Notes: generated from the sequence alone by a model not told the origin. A stretch of DNA of 64,000 nt from Nostoc edaphicum CCNP1411 (GCF_014023275.1 NZ_CP054698.1:5727001-5791000); one strand, 5' to 3'. Counted from the stretch's first letter, positions 46,765 to 56,865 are shown. A program made the numbers and translations.

Positions 46765-48201
46765 TTACCTAATTTCGTATGCCCCAATATCATATGCACC
46801 ACCAGCAGGACGAGGGTTACCGGCATGATCAGTTTTCAAATCATTCCAATAGTAACCCCTGTTGATCGCCGGACTCGTTCCTTTGAGTCTAAAGTCACCA
46901 TTTGGGGCATTTTGAAATTGTGGGTCTGCAATAATATCGTTAGCTCCCCTCGCCTTCGCATCGATCACCGCACCGTTCGGGTAAAGATTGTAGTTATAAG
47001 TGACGTTTTTATTCATGTAGCTGCTGTTCACATTTTTACCAGCAACACCATAAACAATGTTATTGAAAATCTTGACATCATTTGAATAACCAGCATAGAG
47101 TTGCCCTTTTTTTGACAGTTCTGGACTTTGCTGGTTCAAATATGCTGTGTTGTTGACAATATCGATATGCTCACTTTCATGGGCATGAATACCTGAACCG
47201 CCATTCCTGTAGGTAATATTGTTTGCAATTAAAGTCCGTCCTCTATATGCACCATTTGCACCCTGTTTTGAAAGATCGACAATAATGCCATTACCGTCTG
47301 TGATATTTCCACGTTGAATCCAGGGAACGTAATTGCGATTGTTATAGACCCTGTTTCTTGTCACGAACATCTTGTATCCCTGGTTGTTGTCAGAATTCCG
47401 ACTCTTCAAGAACGAAATACCGCTCGTACCGTACATACTATACCAGGCGTTATTGAACACTGTGTTATTATCAATCTTCACATAATCAGCGGAGATTACT
47501 GAGATACCTCCTCCTCCGCAATTATTCACTTTGTTGTTTAGAATATTTATGTAACGAACAGAACTATTGCGTCCGTCAATACTTATGCAGGTTCCGTTTG
47601 TACGCGGATTTGATCCATTAGTCTTCTGACTTAATGCATAAGAAAGGGTTATGTTTGCATTGTTCCCTATGACCTCTAGCCCGTCGATCTCAATATATGA
47701 GACTCCATTTGACAATAGGATACCATTCCATGTATCGTGCCGAATTTTTGGGAAATGTCCAGGATATGCTTGATACTTAATCCATGCATTTGCCCTTCCA
47801 GAACGTCTTATACTGACGACACTCCCACTTCCTCCTGTATTTTTGTATTCTCCATTCATAATCAATACTTTGTCGCCAGGGTTGGTAAGATTTGCCGCCC
47901 TCTGAATTGTCCTAAAGGCAGATGAGGTAGTGCGTCCGCTATTTTTGTCATTTCCGCTACCACTAACATAGTATGTTGTCGCAGTTGAAGACTGGCTGAT
48001 CAACTTACGGCTAGGTAGTGGCATTACTTGATCAGTGGGAGACTGACGAACATCTTTAACTAAAGACTCTGTTATTCTCTCTCCTTGAACCAAACCTGTT
48101 AATGCCCAAGGAAGCACAAGAGATGCGCTCAAACTTAAAAAACCGAAACCATGAATCATCATAGGGAAAAATAGGGTATGTTGCAAAAACTCAATCGTCA
48201 A
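46765..48201 (-). CDS. Secreted right-handed beta-helix protein (DUF1565-like N-terminus)
   Basis: 478 residues. Signal or anchor sequence near FGFLSLSASLVLPWALTGL, then YYVSGSGNDKNSGRTTSSAF RTIQRAANL (the DUF1565/pectate-lyase-like start), PbH1-type repeats (YINILNNKVNNCGGGGISV, YVKIDNNTVFNNAW, RTLIANNITYRN, HIDIVNNTAYLNQ) and the tail GTSPAINRGYYWND...YDIGAYEIR. Such folds are polysaccharide lyases, hydrolases or epimerases, so it may modify or cut the polymer of the adjacent locus; no catalytic residues can be assigned. Start may be the Met at residue 14 (MMIHGFGF). Confidence 0.83.
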   Translation of the reverse strand: MTIEFLQHTLFFPMMIHGFGFLSLSASLVLPWALTGLVQGERITESLVKDVRQSPTDQVMPLPSRKLISQSSTATTYYVSGSGNDKNSGRTTSSAFRTIQRAANLTNPGDKVLIMNGEYKNTGGSGSVVSIRRSGRANAWIKYQAYPGHFPKIRHDTWNGILLSNGVSYIEIDGLEVIGNNANITLSYALSQKTNGSNPRTNGTCISIDGRNSSVRYINILNNKVNNCGGGGISVISADYVKIDNNTVFNNAWYSMYGTSGISFLKSRNSDNNQGYKMFVTRNRVYNNRNYVPWIQRGNITDGNGIIVDLSKQGANGAYRGRTLIANNITYRNGGSGIHAHESEHIDIVNNTAYLNQQSPELSKKGQLYAGYSNDVKIFNNIVYGVAGKNVNSSYMNKNVTYNYNLYPNGAVIDAKARGANDIIADPQFQNAPNGDFRLKGTSPAINRGYYWNDLKTDHAGNPRPAGGAYDIGAYEIR

Positions 48202-48544
48202 CAGTCAGTAACTCTAGCCTTAGTTCAGTAACGTTCAGTAACTCAGTATTGGATACGGTCGTATAACTGCCATTTGTAAGTTTATACACGTTTTTTTAGG
48301 TTTGCACCTGCGGATTTTCGCGTAAATATGGCTGAACTGCCTTTTCAGCTTGTGTTTCAAAAAATGGCAGCTATCTGGTAAAAATACTGAATAAAATTTA
48401 TCAGTATCCACAGCTACACCATTAATGGACACTAAGCAACCGTACAAATGGCGTCATTTCCAATTCGACATCATTCTACTGTGTATACGCGGTATCTTTG
48501 GTTAAGATAGTATATCTGTCATCAATAAGTTAATTTACTTAAAT

Positions 48545-48642
48545 ATTTCTTATGATAATAAGAATCATTAAATGAATAAAACAAGTCAGGGAGTAGGTTT
48601 TATGCCTCTACTCTCTAAAGTATTCTCATTATCATAAGAAAT
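48545..48642. repeat. MITE-like imperfect inverted repeat
   Basis: ATTTCTTATGATAATAAGAA at the left pairs with TATTCTCATTATCATAAGAA at the right (about 20 of 22 positions), enclosing about 54 bases. Could fold into one long hairpin. Confidence 0.7.
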
Positions 48643-48801
48643 CTGAGTACCTACAACAAGGTTTTCATAAGCCTGCCAATGCACATTAAGAATTGTTAAT
48701 GTCTAAAAAATGTGTCAATGAGTAATACTACTTAAAATAATTCGTAATTCGTAATGGCGCTCAAGGTCTTGCTAATGTCATTGCAATTAAATTTTGTAAT
48801 A

Positions 48802-49075
48802 GGGATTTAGACCCAGACCTTTCAAAGCGTTCATTTGTACTATATTTTTCTCCAAAAATACACACCCAATTAACCCTTACACAATAAGACTTACGGGATA
48901 TTCTCCCAAAAATGCTCAATTCTAGAGGCAATAAATTGACCGCTTTGGATATGCGATCGCCTAAAATTTCACTGATAGCCCAGAAGCATCATTGTTGGTT
49001 CTAGTCTGGAAGCGGGTTTCAGCCTTTGATTTAGTAGTTCATTTGTACGCGTTGAAAGGGCTGGGATTTAGACCC
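48802..49075. repeat. Paired short blocks in reversed order
   Basis: GGGATTTAGACCC (48802), CCTTTCAAAGCG, GTTCATTTGTAC (48829) recur as GTTCATTTGTAC (49037), GCGTTGAAAGG, GGGATTTAGACCC (49063). The outer blocks are direct repeats; the middle block is inverted. Looks like the ends of a mobile or recombined segment. Confidence 0.65.
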
Positions 49076-49419
49076 CGCCACAAAACTTGCTGTTTGTTAA
49101 GTTGCTGGGAACTTAAACCCCCAGAATTTGTTAAATAAATTTTTTTTATAGAAATAGCTGATAGAAAAAACTATTTTGGAGGAAGTGATGCCTTCTCTGC
49201 GAGACGTTACGTTATCTTTTAGACACCTCTATTGTGGATGGACTTAAGAGCGATCGCTTGTGGTGGTGATGGAAAGCCTTAATATAGACGGCTGAAACCC
49301 TTATTATTGCGTCAATTTTCAAAATTTTTCGTGACTATTGAGCTTTGATTCAAGGTATAGTGCAATTGTGGAGACGAGGAGGATTGACCAACGCCCCCAA
49401 TTTGCATCTATATATTAAA

Positions 49420-50892
49420 CTAGATTCCGAACAACCTCAGAATATTAAAAATAACACCTAGAGGGCCAGCTATGGTGTTTGTAGTATCCCCAGTCTTAGC
49501 TAAACCAGATCGGTTGACTACTACAACATCATTGTTACGGAGTATGGGATTAGTTTGTTCATTAATCCCAGCGGAGAAATCCACTTTTACTATACGTTTA
49601 GTCACAGAACCATTAGGGTTGAGGCGAATCAAATCAACAGCATCGCTACTAGCTCTGGCATCATTAAATCCGCCAGCAGCGAGTATAGCTTGATTTAAAG
49701 AGCTATTCGGCTGAACGTCTGTTAATCCTGGTCTTTTAACTTCGCCTACCACACCAACTTGAATGCGTGCAGGAGACAAAGTAGTGGTAGCTAATTGAGT
49801 AGCTTCTGCGGGGTTAATTTCAGTTGCCGTCGGAATAACAATTGTATCTCCGTCTTGTACGATGATGTCTTGATTGGTGTCACCACTCTGCAAGAGTTGC
49901 CAAAGATTGATATCTATGGCTTGTTCTGAGCCACTTCTTGTAGGTCGGCGTAACCTGAGATTACGAACATCAGCTTGCGCTGTAATTCCCCCAGCTAGTT
50001 GAATTACCCGTGTTACATTTGGTAGACCATTGGGAGTGGCAGTACCACTATTAGGGGTTGCGCCCGCCTGAGCAGCATCTGTGCTGGCTGGGGTGACAAG
50101 ATACGAACCGGGACGATTAACTTCACCAATAATTGTTACCGTGCGGGGTGTTGTTTGGCTGGCGGCAAAGTTAGCTGCAAATATATTGCGAGATTCAGCC
50201 ACATTGAAGTTGGTTGCTGTTGGTACAACTATAGTGTCTCCATCCCGCAAGGTAATATCCTGTGATAACCTGCCTGTTTGGATGAGTTCCTTCAAATTGA
50301 TGGTGACGGCTTGCTCTGAAGAACGTCCGACTTTACGCCGTAATTGAACTTGAGTTACATCCGCAGCAAGAGTTACACCCTGCGCTGTTGTCAATGCAGC
50401 TAATACAGTCGGGTATTGTACACCTGGATTGTCTCCCGCGCCTCCGCTCAAGTTCAGAGTGTAAGCTCCTGGACGTGTCACCTCTCCGGCAACGAAAATA
50501 TTGATGGGACGAGACGATAACAAATTGACTGAGATCAAGGGACGTTTGAGGAAGCGGGCATATCTTCTCGCAATTTCGTCAGCAGCCTGTTCAGTTGTTA
50601 GGCCGAGGACTGACACACTACCAATTAAAGGTAGGTTGATTGCTCCACCTGGGGGAATTTGATATTCGCCTGTATATTCAGGGACTTCAAAGACATTTAC
50701 ACGGATGCGATCGCCGCCTCCTAAAGAATAATTAGTATCTATTTGTGTCTGTGTGCTTGGTGGTTGTGTAGCTGGTGGGAATGGTTGTCCCTGAGCTAGA
50801 CTAGCAGATGACACAGCGGCATTGACAGCAGTTAATAAAGCCACACCCACAACTGGCTGAGTTAGGAATTTAGACAAACTTTTGTTAAGCAT
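49420..50892 (-). CDS. Polysaccharide export protein, Wza type (Poly_export/SLBB)
   Basis: 490 residues from ATG 50892 with AGGTAA upstream. Outer-membrane export channel protein: signal peptide (VVGVALLTAVNAAVSSASLAQG), PES domain (GGDRIRVNVFEVPEYTGEYQ, PPGGAINLPLIGSV), then three SLBB/beta-grasp segments (INIFVAGEVTRPGAYTLNLS, TVTIIGEVNRPGSYLVTP, QVGVVGEVKRPGLTDVQPNS) each followed by a LRDGDTIVVPTA- or DGDTIVIPTA-type strand. No lipobox Cys is visible, unlike enterobacterial Wza. Probably secretes the polymer made by the plus-strand cluster. Confidence 0.9.
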   Translation of the reverse strand: MLNKSLSKFLTQPVVGVALLTAVNAAVSSASLAQGQPFPPATQPPSTQTQIDTNYSLGGGDRIRVNVFEVPEYTGEYQIPPGGAINLPLIGSVSVLGLTTEQAADEIARRYARFLKRPLISVNLLSSRPINIFVAGEVTRPGAYTLNLSGGAGDNPGVQYPTVLAALTTAQGVTLAADVTQVQLRRKVGRSSEQAVTINLKELIQTGRLSQDITLRDGDTIVVPTATNFNVAESRNIFAANFAASQTTPRTVTIIGEVNRPGSYLVTPASTDAAQAGATPNSGTATPNGLPNVTRVIQLAGGITAQADVRNLRLRRPTRSGSEQAIDINLWQLLQSGDTNQDIIVQDGDTIVIPTATEINPAEATQLATTTLSPARIQVGVVGEVKRPGLTDVQPNSSLNQAILAAGGFNDARASSDAVDLIRLNPNGSVTKRIVKVDFSAGINEQTNPILRNNDVVVVNRSGLAKTGDTTNTIAGPLGVIFNILRLFGI

Positions 50893-51390
50893 ATTTACCT
50901 GAGACTCTGAAACTACGATCAATAAAGTACTGTCTAAACATTTTTATTTTGACTATACCTAAGTATTCAAGTTCCCCGACACTCTTATTTTCCTAGAAAA
51001 GTGTGATTTTCCGGAGGGAATTTGTTTATTGAATTTAAATTTTTAGTGAAGTTAGCTTAAAGTTAATGCTGCTTGAATATGGCAATTATCAAAAAATATA
51101 GGATTTACGCAATTAAACACAGTTTCTACAATAAATTTTATCTTAGCCAATCAAGTACTTACGAAAAAAATTTTCTTGTCAAAGTTAATTTGATGACATT
51201 TTAAATCTGCCATAAGTAGTAAGAGACTACCAAAATTATGAACAAGTTCATTAAATAAATACAAACAACCTTAAGAAGAGGTAGTAATTTTATTTTTTCT
51301 GGGTTGGGTTGAGCAAAGATAATTCCAAAAGGCAGAAACTTTGAGTTTTGTTCTTCAAGTCAATCGGCAATTTGCTATTTGGTAACAAGA
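50893..51390. other. 498-base gap, nothing found
   Basis: AT-rich, with no ORF, palindrome or repeat I can support. Must hold the Wza-type promoter and the end of the ABC transporter transcript. Confidence 0.45.
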
Positions 51391-52374
51391 CTAATTCAAT
51401 GAGTTATCTTTTCTTTGGATTTGTTGAATAAAAAATTCTTCTAGGGAGTGACGCGACAAGTTCATGGTAATAATTTTACCCTCCATTAGACGAAGACTCG
51501 AAAGAAAATCATAGTAATCATCTTGTAGTGTACCGTGCCAAGAACCATCAGGCTCAAATATAAGAGTGGGTATCCATTTTTTGAGAATTTCCCCGTCACC
51601 ACCTTGACCTTTGACGTGATATGTGTTTTTTCCGCCTAAGAGTTCATTGAGGGAACCAGAGCAAATTAGTTCACCTTGAGCGAGGATGGCAATGCGATCG
51701 CAAATCTGTTCTACTTCACTAAGAATGTGGCTATTGAAAAAAATCGTCTTACCAGCGGCTTTTAGCGCCAGAATAATTTCCCGCATTTGGTAGCGTCCCA
51801 CCGGATCAAGCCCAGACATCGGTTCATCCAGAAAAACTAAATCTGGCTCGTTAATTAGTGCCTGTGCCATGCCAACACGCTGTAGCATTCCTTTAGAATA
51901 GCGACGCAGCAGCTTTTTACGGGCATCGGCTTGGGATAAACCGACTAATTCCAGCAGTTGGGGAATACGTTGGCGTTGGACACTTTGGGGAATTTGGAAT
52001 AGCCCAGCCGCTAGCTGCAAAAACTCCCAGCCAGTGAGATAGTCATATAAATAGGGATTTTCTGGCAGATAGCCGATATGTTGCTTAACACTGCGATCGC
52101 CTATTGGTTTACCCAACAACGATCCCCGTCCAGAGGTGGGATGAATAATTCCCAGCAACAATTTTAAAAGTGTGGTTTTACCAGCACCGTTTGGCCCCAG
52201 CAACCCAAAGGTTTCTCCTTTGTACACCGTTAAAGAACAGTTTTTGAGAGATACGACTTTTTGATTTAGCCAAAAACCAGTGCGATAGACTTTTCGCAAC
52301 TCAGAAGTTAGGACTACTGGCGGAATGTCTCTCGTATTAAGTTGAGAATTAGGGTCATCGGCAACAGACTTCAT
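51391..52374 (-). CDS. ABC transporter ATP-binding protein (ABC-2 type)
   Basis: 327 residues. Walker A LLGPNGAGKTTLLKLLL, signature RRYSKGMLQRVGMAQAL, Walker B LVFLDEPMSGLDPVGRYQM and H-loop FFNSHILSEVEQICDRIA are all present. The last ~90 residues form the extension of the ABC-2/CcmA-like class. No permease gene lies beside it in this window, so the transported substrate is unknown; a link to surface polysaccharide or lipid export is possible but not shown. Confidence 0.88.
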   Translation of the reverse strand: MKSVADDPNSQLNTRDIPPVVLTSELRKVYRTGFWLNQKVVSLKNCSLTVYKGETFGLLGPNGAGKTTLLKLLLGIIHPTSGRGSLLGKPIGDRSVKQHIGYLPENPYLYDYLTGWEFLQLAAGLFQIPQSVQRQRIPQLLELVGLSQADARKKLLRRYSKGMLQRVGMAQALINEPDLVFLDEPMSGLDPVGRYQMREIILALKAAGKTIFFNSHILSEVEQICDRIAILAQGELICSGSLNELLGGKNTYHVKGQGGDGEILKKWIPTLIFEPDGSWHGTLQDDYYDFLSSLRLMEGKIITMNLSRHSLEEFFIQQIQRKDNSLN

Positions 52375-52483
52375 CTCGGTTAAATCACTATTTATCAGCT
52401 TGGGATTAATTACAAATTACCCGGTAGGCTGATAATAACCATCAACAACTGGTGTGTCAATTATCGTGAACTGGGGATTGGGA

Positions 52484-52602
52484 AAGAAGCAAGGGAGCAG
52501 GGAGCAGGGAGAAAGGGAGAAGAGTTTTTTCCTCTCTCTGCCCCCCGCACCCTGCCCCTCTGCCTCTTTTAAATGCCCCATGCCCCATGCCCAATGCCCA
52601 TT
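52484..52602. repeat. STRR and purine/pyrimidine-rich repeats before the ABC gene
   Basis: GGGAGCA units (about 52495-52519), a C/T-rich tract and TGCCCCA/TGCCCAA heptamers (52570-52602), up to the hisB stop. Confidence 0.75.
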
Positions 52603-53238
52603 TCATAGAACTCCCTTAGAACTGGGAATTACACCAGCACGACGGGGGTCGATTTCCACCGCCAGCCGTGTTGCTCTTGCAAAGGCTTTAAATGTTGCTT
52701 CAATAATGTGATGGGAATTAATGCCATCCAGTTGCCGAATGTGTAATGTCATTTGGCTATGGTTCACCAAAGCCACAAAAAATTCTCGTACCAGTTGGGT
52801 GTCATAGGTTCCTACCCGCCCAGTAGGAATTTGCAAGCCGTAACTGAGGTGAGGACGGCCGGAAAAGTCTAGCGCTACCTGAACTAAGGCCTCGTCCAGT
52901 GGTGCAAGAAAATTACCAAAGCGGACAATACCTTTTCTGTCGCCTAGTGCTTGGTTGAAAGCTTGCCCTAAAGTAATGCCTACATCTTCGTTGGTGTGAT
53001 GATCATCAATTTCCCAGTCTCCCTTGGCTTGGACATCGATATCAATCAGCCCGTGGGAGGCAATTTGATGCAACATGTGATCCAAAAACGGAATGCCTGT
53101 TGCTGCTGTGCAAGTTCCTCTACCATCCAGGTTGATAGTAACTTGTACATTAGTTTCACCAGTGGTGCGGTGAACAGTGGCAATCCGAGAGGTTTCAGTT
53201 AAGCGATCGTAGTTTGAATTAATTTTGCTGATTTGCAT
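52603..53238 (-). CDS. hisB: Imidazoleglycerol-phosphate dehydratase
   Basis: 211 residues, dehydratase only (no phosphatase domain, as usual in cyanobacteria). Removes water from imidazole-glycerol phosphate in histidine synthesis; Mn-dependent. Signatures: [40 protein letters not shown], and [19 protein letters not shown], containing the metal-binding His and Glu residues. N-terminal [18 protein letters not shown] is typical. Monocistronic by appearance, with heptamer repeats on both sides. Confidence 0.97.
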   Translation of the reverse strand: MQISKINSNYDRLTETSRIATVHRTTGETNVQVTINLDGRGTCTAATGIPFLDHMLHQIASHGLIDIDVQAKGDWEIDDHHTNEDVGITLGQAFNQALGDRKGIVRFGNFLAPLDEALVQVALDFSGRPHLSYGLQIPTGRVGTYDTQLVREFFVALVNHSQMTLHIRQLDGINSHHIIEATFKAFARATRLAVEIDPRRAGVIPSSKGVL

Positions 53239-53240
53239 AG

Positions 53241-53345
53241 GAAATAGGGCATGGGGAATAGGGCATGGGGCATGGGGAATGAAAAATGGACAAGAATTTT
53301 ACTAATACTCAATTCCCAATGCCCAATCCCCAATGCCCCATGCCC
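53241..53345. repeat. STRR heptamers GGGCATG between fabI and hisB
   Basis: GGGCATGGGGAATAGGGCAT and GGGGCATGGGGAATG units upstream of hisB (53241-53282), then AATGCCCA/TGCCCCA units (53313-53345) near the fabI stop. Confidence 0.8.
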
Positions 53346-53353
53346 AAATTATC

Positions 53354-54130
53354 TTACATTCCCATAATTTCATATCCTGCATCTACATACAGAATTTGTC
53401 CGGTAATCCCGCTGGACAAATCACTACATAAGAAAGCGGCCGTATTGCCCACTTCTAGCTGAGTGACGGTGCGTCGTAGGGGAGCTACTTCTTCTACATG
53501 ATGAATCATATCTAAAATTCCACCCACTGCTGAAGATGCCAAAGTGCGGATGGGGCCTGCGGAGATGGCATTTACGCGGATATTTTGTGGCCCTAGTTCA
53601 GCAGCCAGGTAACGCACACTCATTTCTAACCCCGCCTTGGCAACTCCCATGACGTTATAGTTGGGGATTGCCCTAACACCGCCTAAATATGTCAGGGTGA
53701 CGATGCTACCTCCCTCTGTCATCAGAGGTTTTGCTGCACCACTTAACTGCACCAGCGAGTAGGTACTAATTTCTAAGGCGGTGTTGAAACCAGAACGAGA
53801 GGTTTGGCTAAAATCTCCACTCAAATCATCTTTGCTGGCAAAGGCCAGACAATGAATGAGGATATCTAGCTTTCCCCATTGTTCGCGGATTGTCTCAAAG
53901 GTAGATTTAATTTGATCTTCATCTTGGACGTTACAGGGAAGAAATAAGCTGGGGTTGAGAGGTTCTACCAACTCCGCAACTTTTTTCTCCATCTTGCCGC
54001 GTTCATCCGGCAGGTAAGTAATACCCAGGTTTGCTCCAGCTTTGTGCAGTTGTTGGGCAATGCCCCAGGCGATCGAGCGGTTATTGGCAATACCTGTAAC
54101 AAGGGCATTTTTTCCAGTCAGATTTAGCAT
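53354..54130 (-). CDS. fabI: Enoyl-[acyl-carrier-protein] reductase (NADH)
   Basis: 258 residues of the SDR superfamily; last reduction step of fatty acid elongation, cytosolic. Markers: NALVTGIANNRSIAWGIAQQ (nucleotide site), CNVQDEDQI, ILIHCLAFASKDDLSGDF, and the catalytic Tyr-x6-Lys in YNVMGVAKAGLEMSVRYLA. C-terminal DLSSGITGQILYVDAGYEIMG is the family's end. It is divergent from ntcA across 379 bases. Confidence 0.97.
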   Translation of the reverse strand: MLNLTGKNALVTGIANNRSIAWGIAQQLHKAGANLGITYLPDERGKMEKKVAELVEPLNPSLFLPCNVQDEDQIKSTFETIREQWGKLDILIHCLAFASKDDLSGDFSQTSRSGFNTALEISTYSLVQLSGAAKPLMTEGGSIVTLTYLGGVRAIPNYNVMGVAKAGLEMSVRYLAAELGPQNIRVNAISAGPIRTLASSAVGGILDMIHHVEEVAPLRRTVTQLEVGNTAAFLCSDLSSGITGQILYVDAGYEIMGM

Positions 54131-54407
54131 AGAAATTGTTAATGCGATCGATCATTAGGAGCATACTAGAATCTGAGGCACGTTTTGTCTTTGTTTTATA
54201 CAGGATTTGCAAAAATGAATATTGCTAAGGGTGTTTGCTGTGACAAAAATCTTGATTTTTTATAAAGATATTCTCAAGATTTCTTTATTTGTTCTTCAAA
54301 AAACCTTTTAAATACAGCTATTGGAACTACTTATCAACAATTAGTAGCTGAAAGGATCAAGAATTATGTATCATTATAAACAAAGAGTTATGAAGAGATT
54401 AGTTTGA

Positions 54408-54421
54408 GTATAGGAAAGTAC
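54408..54421 (+). promoter_or_regulatory. NtcA-type binding site upstream of ntcA
   Basis: GTATAGGAAAGTAC is an exact GTA-N8-TAC palindrome, 88 bases before the ntcA ATG. A -10-like TATTCATT lies about 20 bases downstream of it, roughly the spacing of a class II NtcA promoter. Autoregulation of ntcA is known in heterocystous strains; here it is inferred from the site. The rest of the gap 54131-54509 shows no gene. Confidence 0.7.
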
Positions 54422-54509
54422 AGAAAGGTTGACGGTGCTTTATTCATTTTTCGGGTGTATTCTTAGGTAATCAGTTTTTGTTTTTCCGGCATTGGGTAGG
54501 GGAAGGGAG

Positions 54510-55181
54510 ATGATCGTGACACAAGATAAAGCCCTAGCAAATGTATTTCGTCAGATGGCGACCGGGGCGTTTCCGCCAGTTGTGGAAACGTTTGAACGCA
54601 ATAAAACGATCTTTTTTCCTGGCGATCCTGCCGAACGAGTTTATTTTCTTTTGAAAGGTGCTGTTAAACTTTCCAGGGTGTACGAGGCAGGAGAGGAAAT
54701 AACGGTAGCGTTGCTGCGGGAAAATAGTGTTTTTGGTGTATTGTCATTGCTGACAGGAAATAAGTCGGATCGGTTTTACCATGCGGTTGCATTTACTCCT
54801 GTGGAATTACTGTCAGCACCAATTGAACAGGTGGAGCAAGCACTCAAGGAAAATCCAGAATTATCAATGTTAATGCTGCGAGGTCTGTCTTCGCGAATTT
54901 TACAGACGGAGATGATGATTGAAACTCTTGCTCACCGAGATATGGGTTCTAGGTTGGTAAGTTTTTTGTTAATTCTTTGTCGGGATTTTGGCGTTCCTTG
55001 TGCAGATGGGATCACTATTGATTTGAAGTTATCTCATCAAGCGATCGCAGAAGCAATTGGTTCAACTCGTGTTACCGTTACTAGGCTACTGGGAGATTTG
55101 CGTGAGAAAAAGATGATTTCTATCCACAAAAAGAAGATTACTGTGCATAAACCTGTTACCTTAAGTAGGCAATTCACATAA
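54510..55181 (+). CDS. ntcA: Global nitrogen regulator NtcA (CRP family)
   Basis: 223 residues, full length. Transcription factor that senses 2-oxoglutarate and activates nitrogen-assimilation and heterocyst genes. cNMP-like effector domain ([20 protein letters not shown] ... [21 protein letters not shown]), long dimer helix ([20 protein letters not shown]), and [25 protein letters not shown]. The sequence is essentially that of Anabaena NtcA as I recall it. The ATG at 54510 follows GGAAGGGA; an in-frame ATG/TTG-like extension of six codons is discarded. Start of a syntenic group with DUF3084. Confidence 0.98.
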
Positions 55182-55348
55182 AAACAATTGGAGAAAGGGG
55201 AATCGGCGCGTGTTCTATTTTGAAAAATGACACTAATAGCTAGAGGTAAATCAAAATTGAGTAATTTCAGCTATTGCCAATTTCCACTTCTTTCCAGACA
55301 ATGCTTAAAAGTAGTAGGCTGTATCTGGAAGGATTTCGGTAGCTAAAG

Positions 55349-56839
55349 ATGACCACCGGATACATCCTCATCGCTGCAATTTTAATTCTGGGAGGCGTAA
55401 TTGCAACCGTGGGCGATCGCATCGGCACACGAGTTGGCAAAGCCCGCCTCTCACTTTTTAAGCTTCGTCCAAAAAACACTGCTGTACTGGTCACTATTTT
55501 TACGGGTGGCTTGATTTCAGCATCAACTTTAGGGATTTTATTCGCTGCTGACGAAGGCTTGCGAAAAGGAGTCTTTGAGTTAGAGGACATTCAAACAGAC
55601 CTCAGACAGAAGCGGGAACAGCTAAAAACCGCAGAAACTCAGAAAAGTCAGGTAGAGAGTGAGTTAAGCCAAGCCAAAATTGCCCAAGCAAAGGCACAAC
55701 AAGACTTGCAGGCAATCAACCAATCTTTGCAGGCGGCCAATGCCAAACAGAGGCAAACACAAGCTCAGTTGAATCGCACCATTAGTCAACAAGCCCAAAC
55801 TCAAACTCAACTCCAACGCACTCAAGGTCAGCTAGAACAAGTTGTAACTCAGTACCAAAAAGCCATAGCTGAATTGCAAAGCGTTTACAACCAGAGAAAG
55901 GAGTTACAAGCGGCAGTTGAACTACTGAAAGCAGAACGTCAACGACTGTATGCTGAAGCGAAAAAAGCCATTGACGAAGCCAAAACAGCAATTGAAAAAC
56001 GCGATCGCGAACTTGCAAACCGCCAAGAAGTCATAGAACAACGCGATCAAAAAATTGCTCAATTGGATAAACTGATTCAAAAGCGTAATCTCGAAGTTGC
56101 AGCGCGAGAACAAGTGATTGTCAAACGGGAATCTCGTCTTAAAGAATTGGAAGGACAACAGGAGCAACTAGAACAGGAAGTTGCAAGGCTGGAAAAATAT
56201 TATCAGTCCTACCGCGATTTGCGTCTGGGTAAGCTGGCCTTAGTTCGCGGTCAAGTTTTGTCCGCTGCTGTAGTTCGTGTTACCCAACCTGCTGCTGCTC
56301 GTCAGGCAGTTGTACAACTCTTACAAGAAGCCAATCGCAACGCCAACCTGGAATTGAGTGAACCTGGTGCAAATCCTGCAAATGCAGAGCTAATACGCTT
56401 CACCCAGGAGAGGGTTGAGAAATTGAGCAAGCAGATTGAGGATGGTCAAGAATACGTGGTGCGAATTTTTTCCGCTGGTAATTACGTCAGGGGAGAAAAG
56501 CAGATAGAATTTTTTGCCGATACAGCCCGGAATCAATTGGTTTTTTCGGGAGGCGCGGTGCTGGCCACAACTAATACTGATTCCAAAAGCATGACATCCT
56601 ATCAGTTACAGCAACGCCTGGAAATACTGATTTCTGCTTCCCAATTTCGGGCCCGTAACGCCGGAATTGTCGAAAATGTCCAAGTAGACGGGACTTTTTT
56701 GCGCTTTGTCAACCAATTAAGACAGTATAATCAACCCTTGGAGATCAAAGCGATCGCAGCAGAGGACACTTATACAGCTGGGCCATTGAGAGTAAAATTA
56801 GTGGCAACAGTCAACGGAAAAATTATTTTTAGTACTTAA
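55349..56839 (+). CDS. DUF3084 membrane-anchored coiled-coil protein
   Basis: 496 residues. Two N-terminal hydrophobic helices (GYILIAAILILGGVIATVGD and VLVTIFTGGLISASTLGILF), a conserved RIGTRVGKARLSLFKLRPKN between them, then a long coiled coil rich in Gln/Glu/Lys (about 75-290; such as QTQTQLQRTQGQLEQVVTQY), and a globular C-terminal domain (ALVRGQVLSAAVVR ... VKLVATVNGKIIFST). Function unknown; the family is typical of cyanobacteria and often follows ntcA, as here, and is followed by the YqgF-like gene. Confidence 0.9.
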   Translation: MTTGYILIAAILILGGVIATVGDRIGTRVGKARLSLFKLRPKNTAVLVTIFTGGLISASTLGILFAADEGLRKGVFELEDIQTDLRQKREQLKTAETQKSQVESELSQAKIAQAKAQQDLQAINQSLQAANAKQRQTQAQLNRTISQQAQTQTQLQRTQGQLEQVVTQYQKAIAELQSVYNQRKELQAAVELLKAERQRLYAEAKKAIDEAKTAIEKRDRELANRQEVIEQRDQKIAQLDKLIQKRNLEVAAREQVIVKRESRLKELEGQQEQLEQEVARLEKYYQSYRDLRLGKLALVRGQVLSAAVVRVTQPAAARQAVVQLLQEANRNANLELSEPGANPANAELIRFTQERVEKLSKQIEDGQEYVVRIFSAGNYVRGEKQIEFFADTARNQLVFSGGAVLATTNTDSKSMTSYQLQQRLEILISASQFRARNAGIVENVQVDGTFLRFVNQLRQYNQPLEIKAIAAEDTYTAGPLRVKLVATVNGKIIFST

Positions 56840-56865
56840 AAAATTATTTGCACACTGTTATTATT

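Larger units (their letters stand above)
48202..49419. other. 1.2-kb intergenic region with repeats, no convincing gene
   Basis: Contains an imperfect 98-base inverted repeat (48545-48642), TTCGTAA heptamers near 48739, and duplicated short blocks (48802-49075). A minus-strand frame 48235-48447 has no recognisable content. The region separates the beta-helix gene from the Wza-type gene, both on the minus strand, and could hold their promoters or a decayed mobile element. Confidence 0.6.

Noticed and set aside
48235..48447. 70-residue minus-strand frame
   Set aside because: No ribosome binding site, domain or conserved feature; composition like the surrounding gap.
54329..54351. Palindrome-like CTACTTATCAACAATTAGTAG as a second NtcA site
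   Set aside because: Spacing and half-sites do not fit GTA-N8-TAC.
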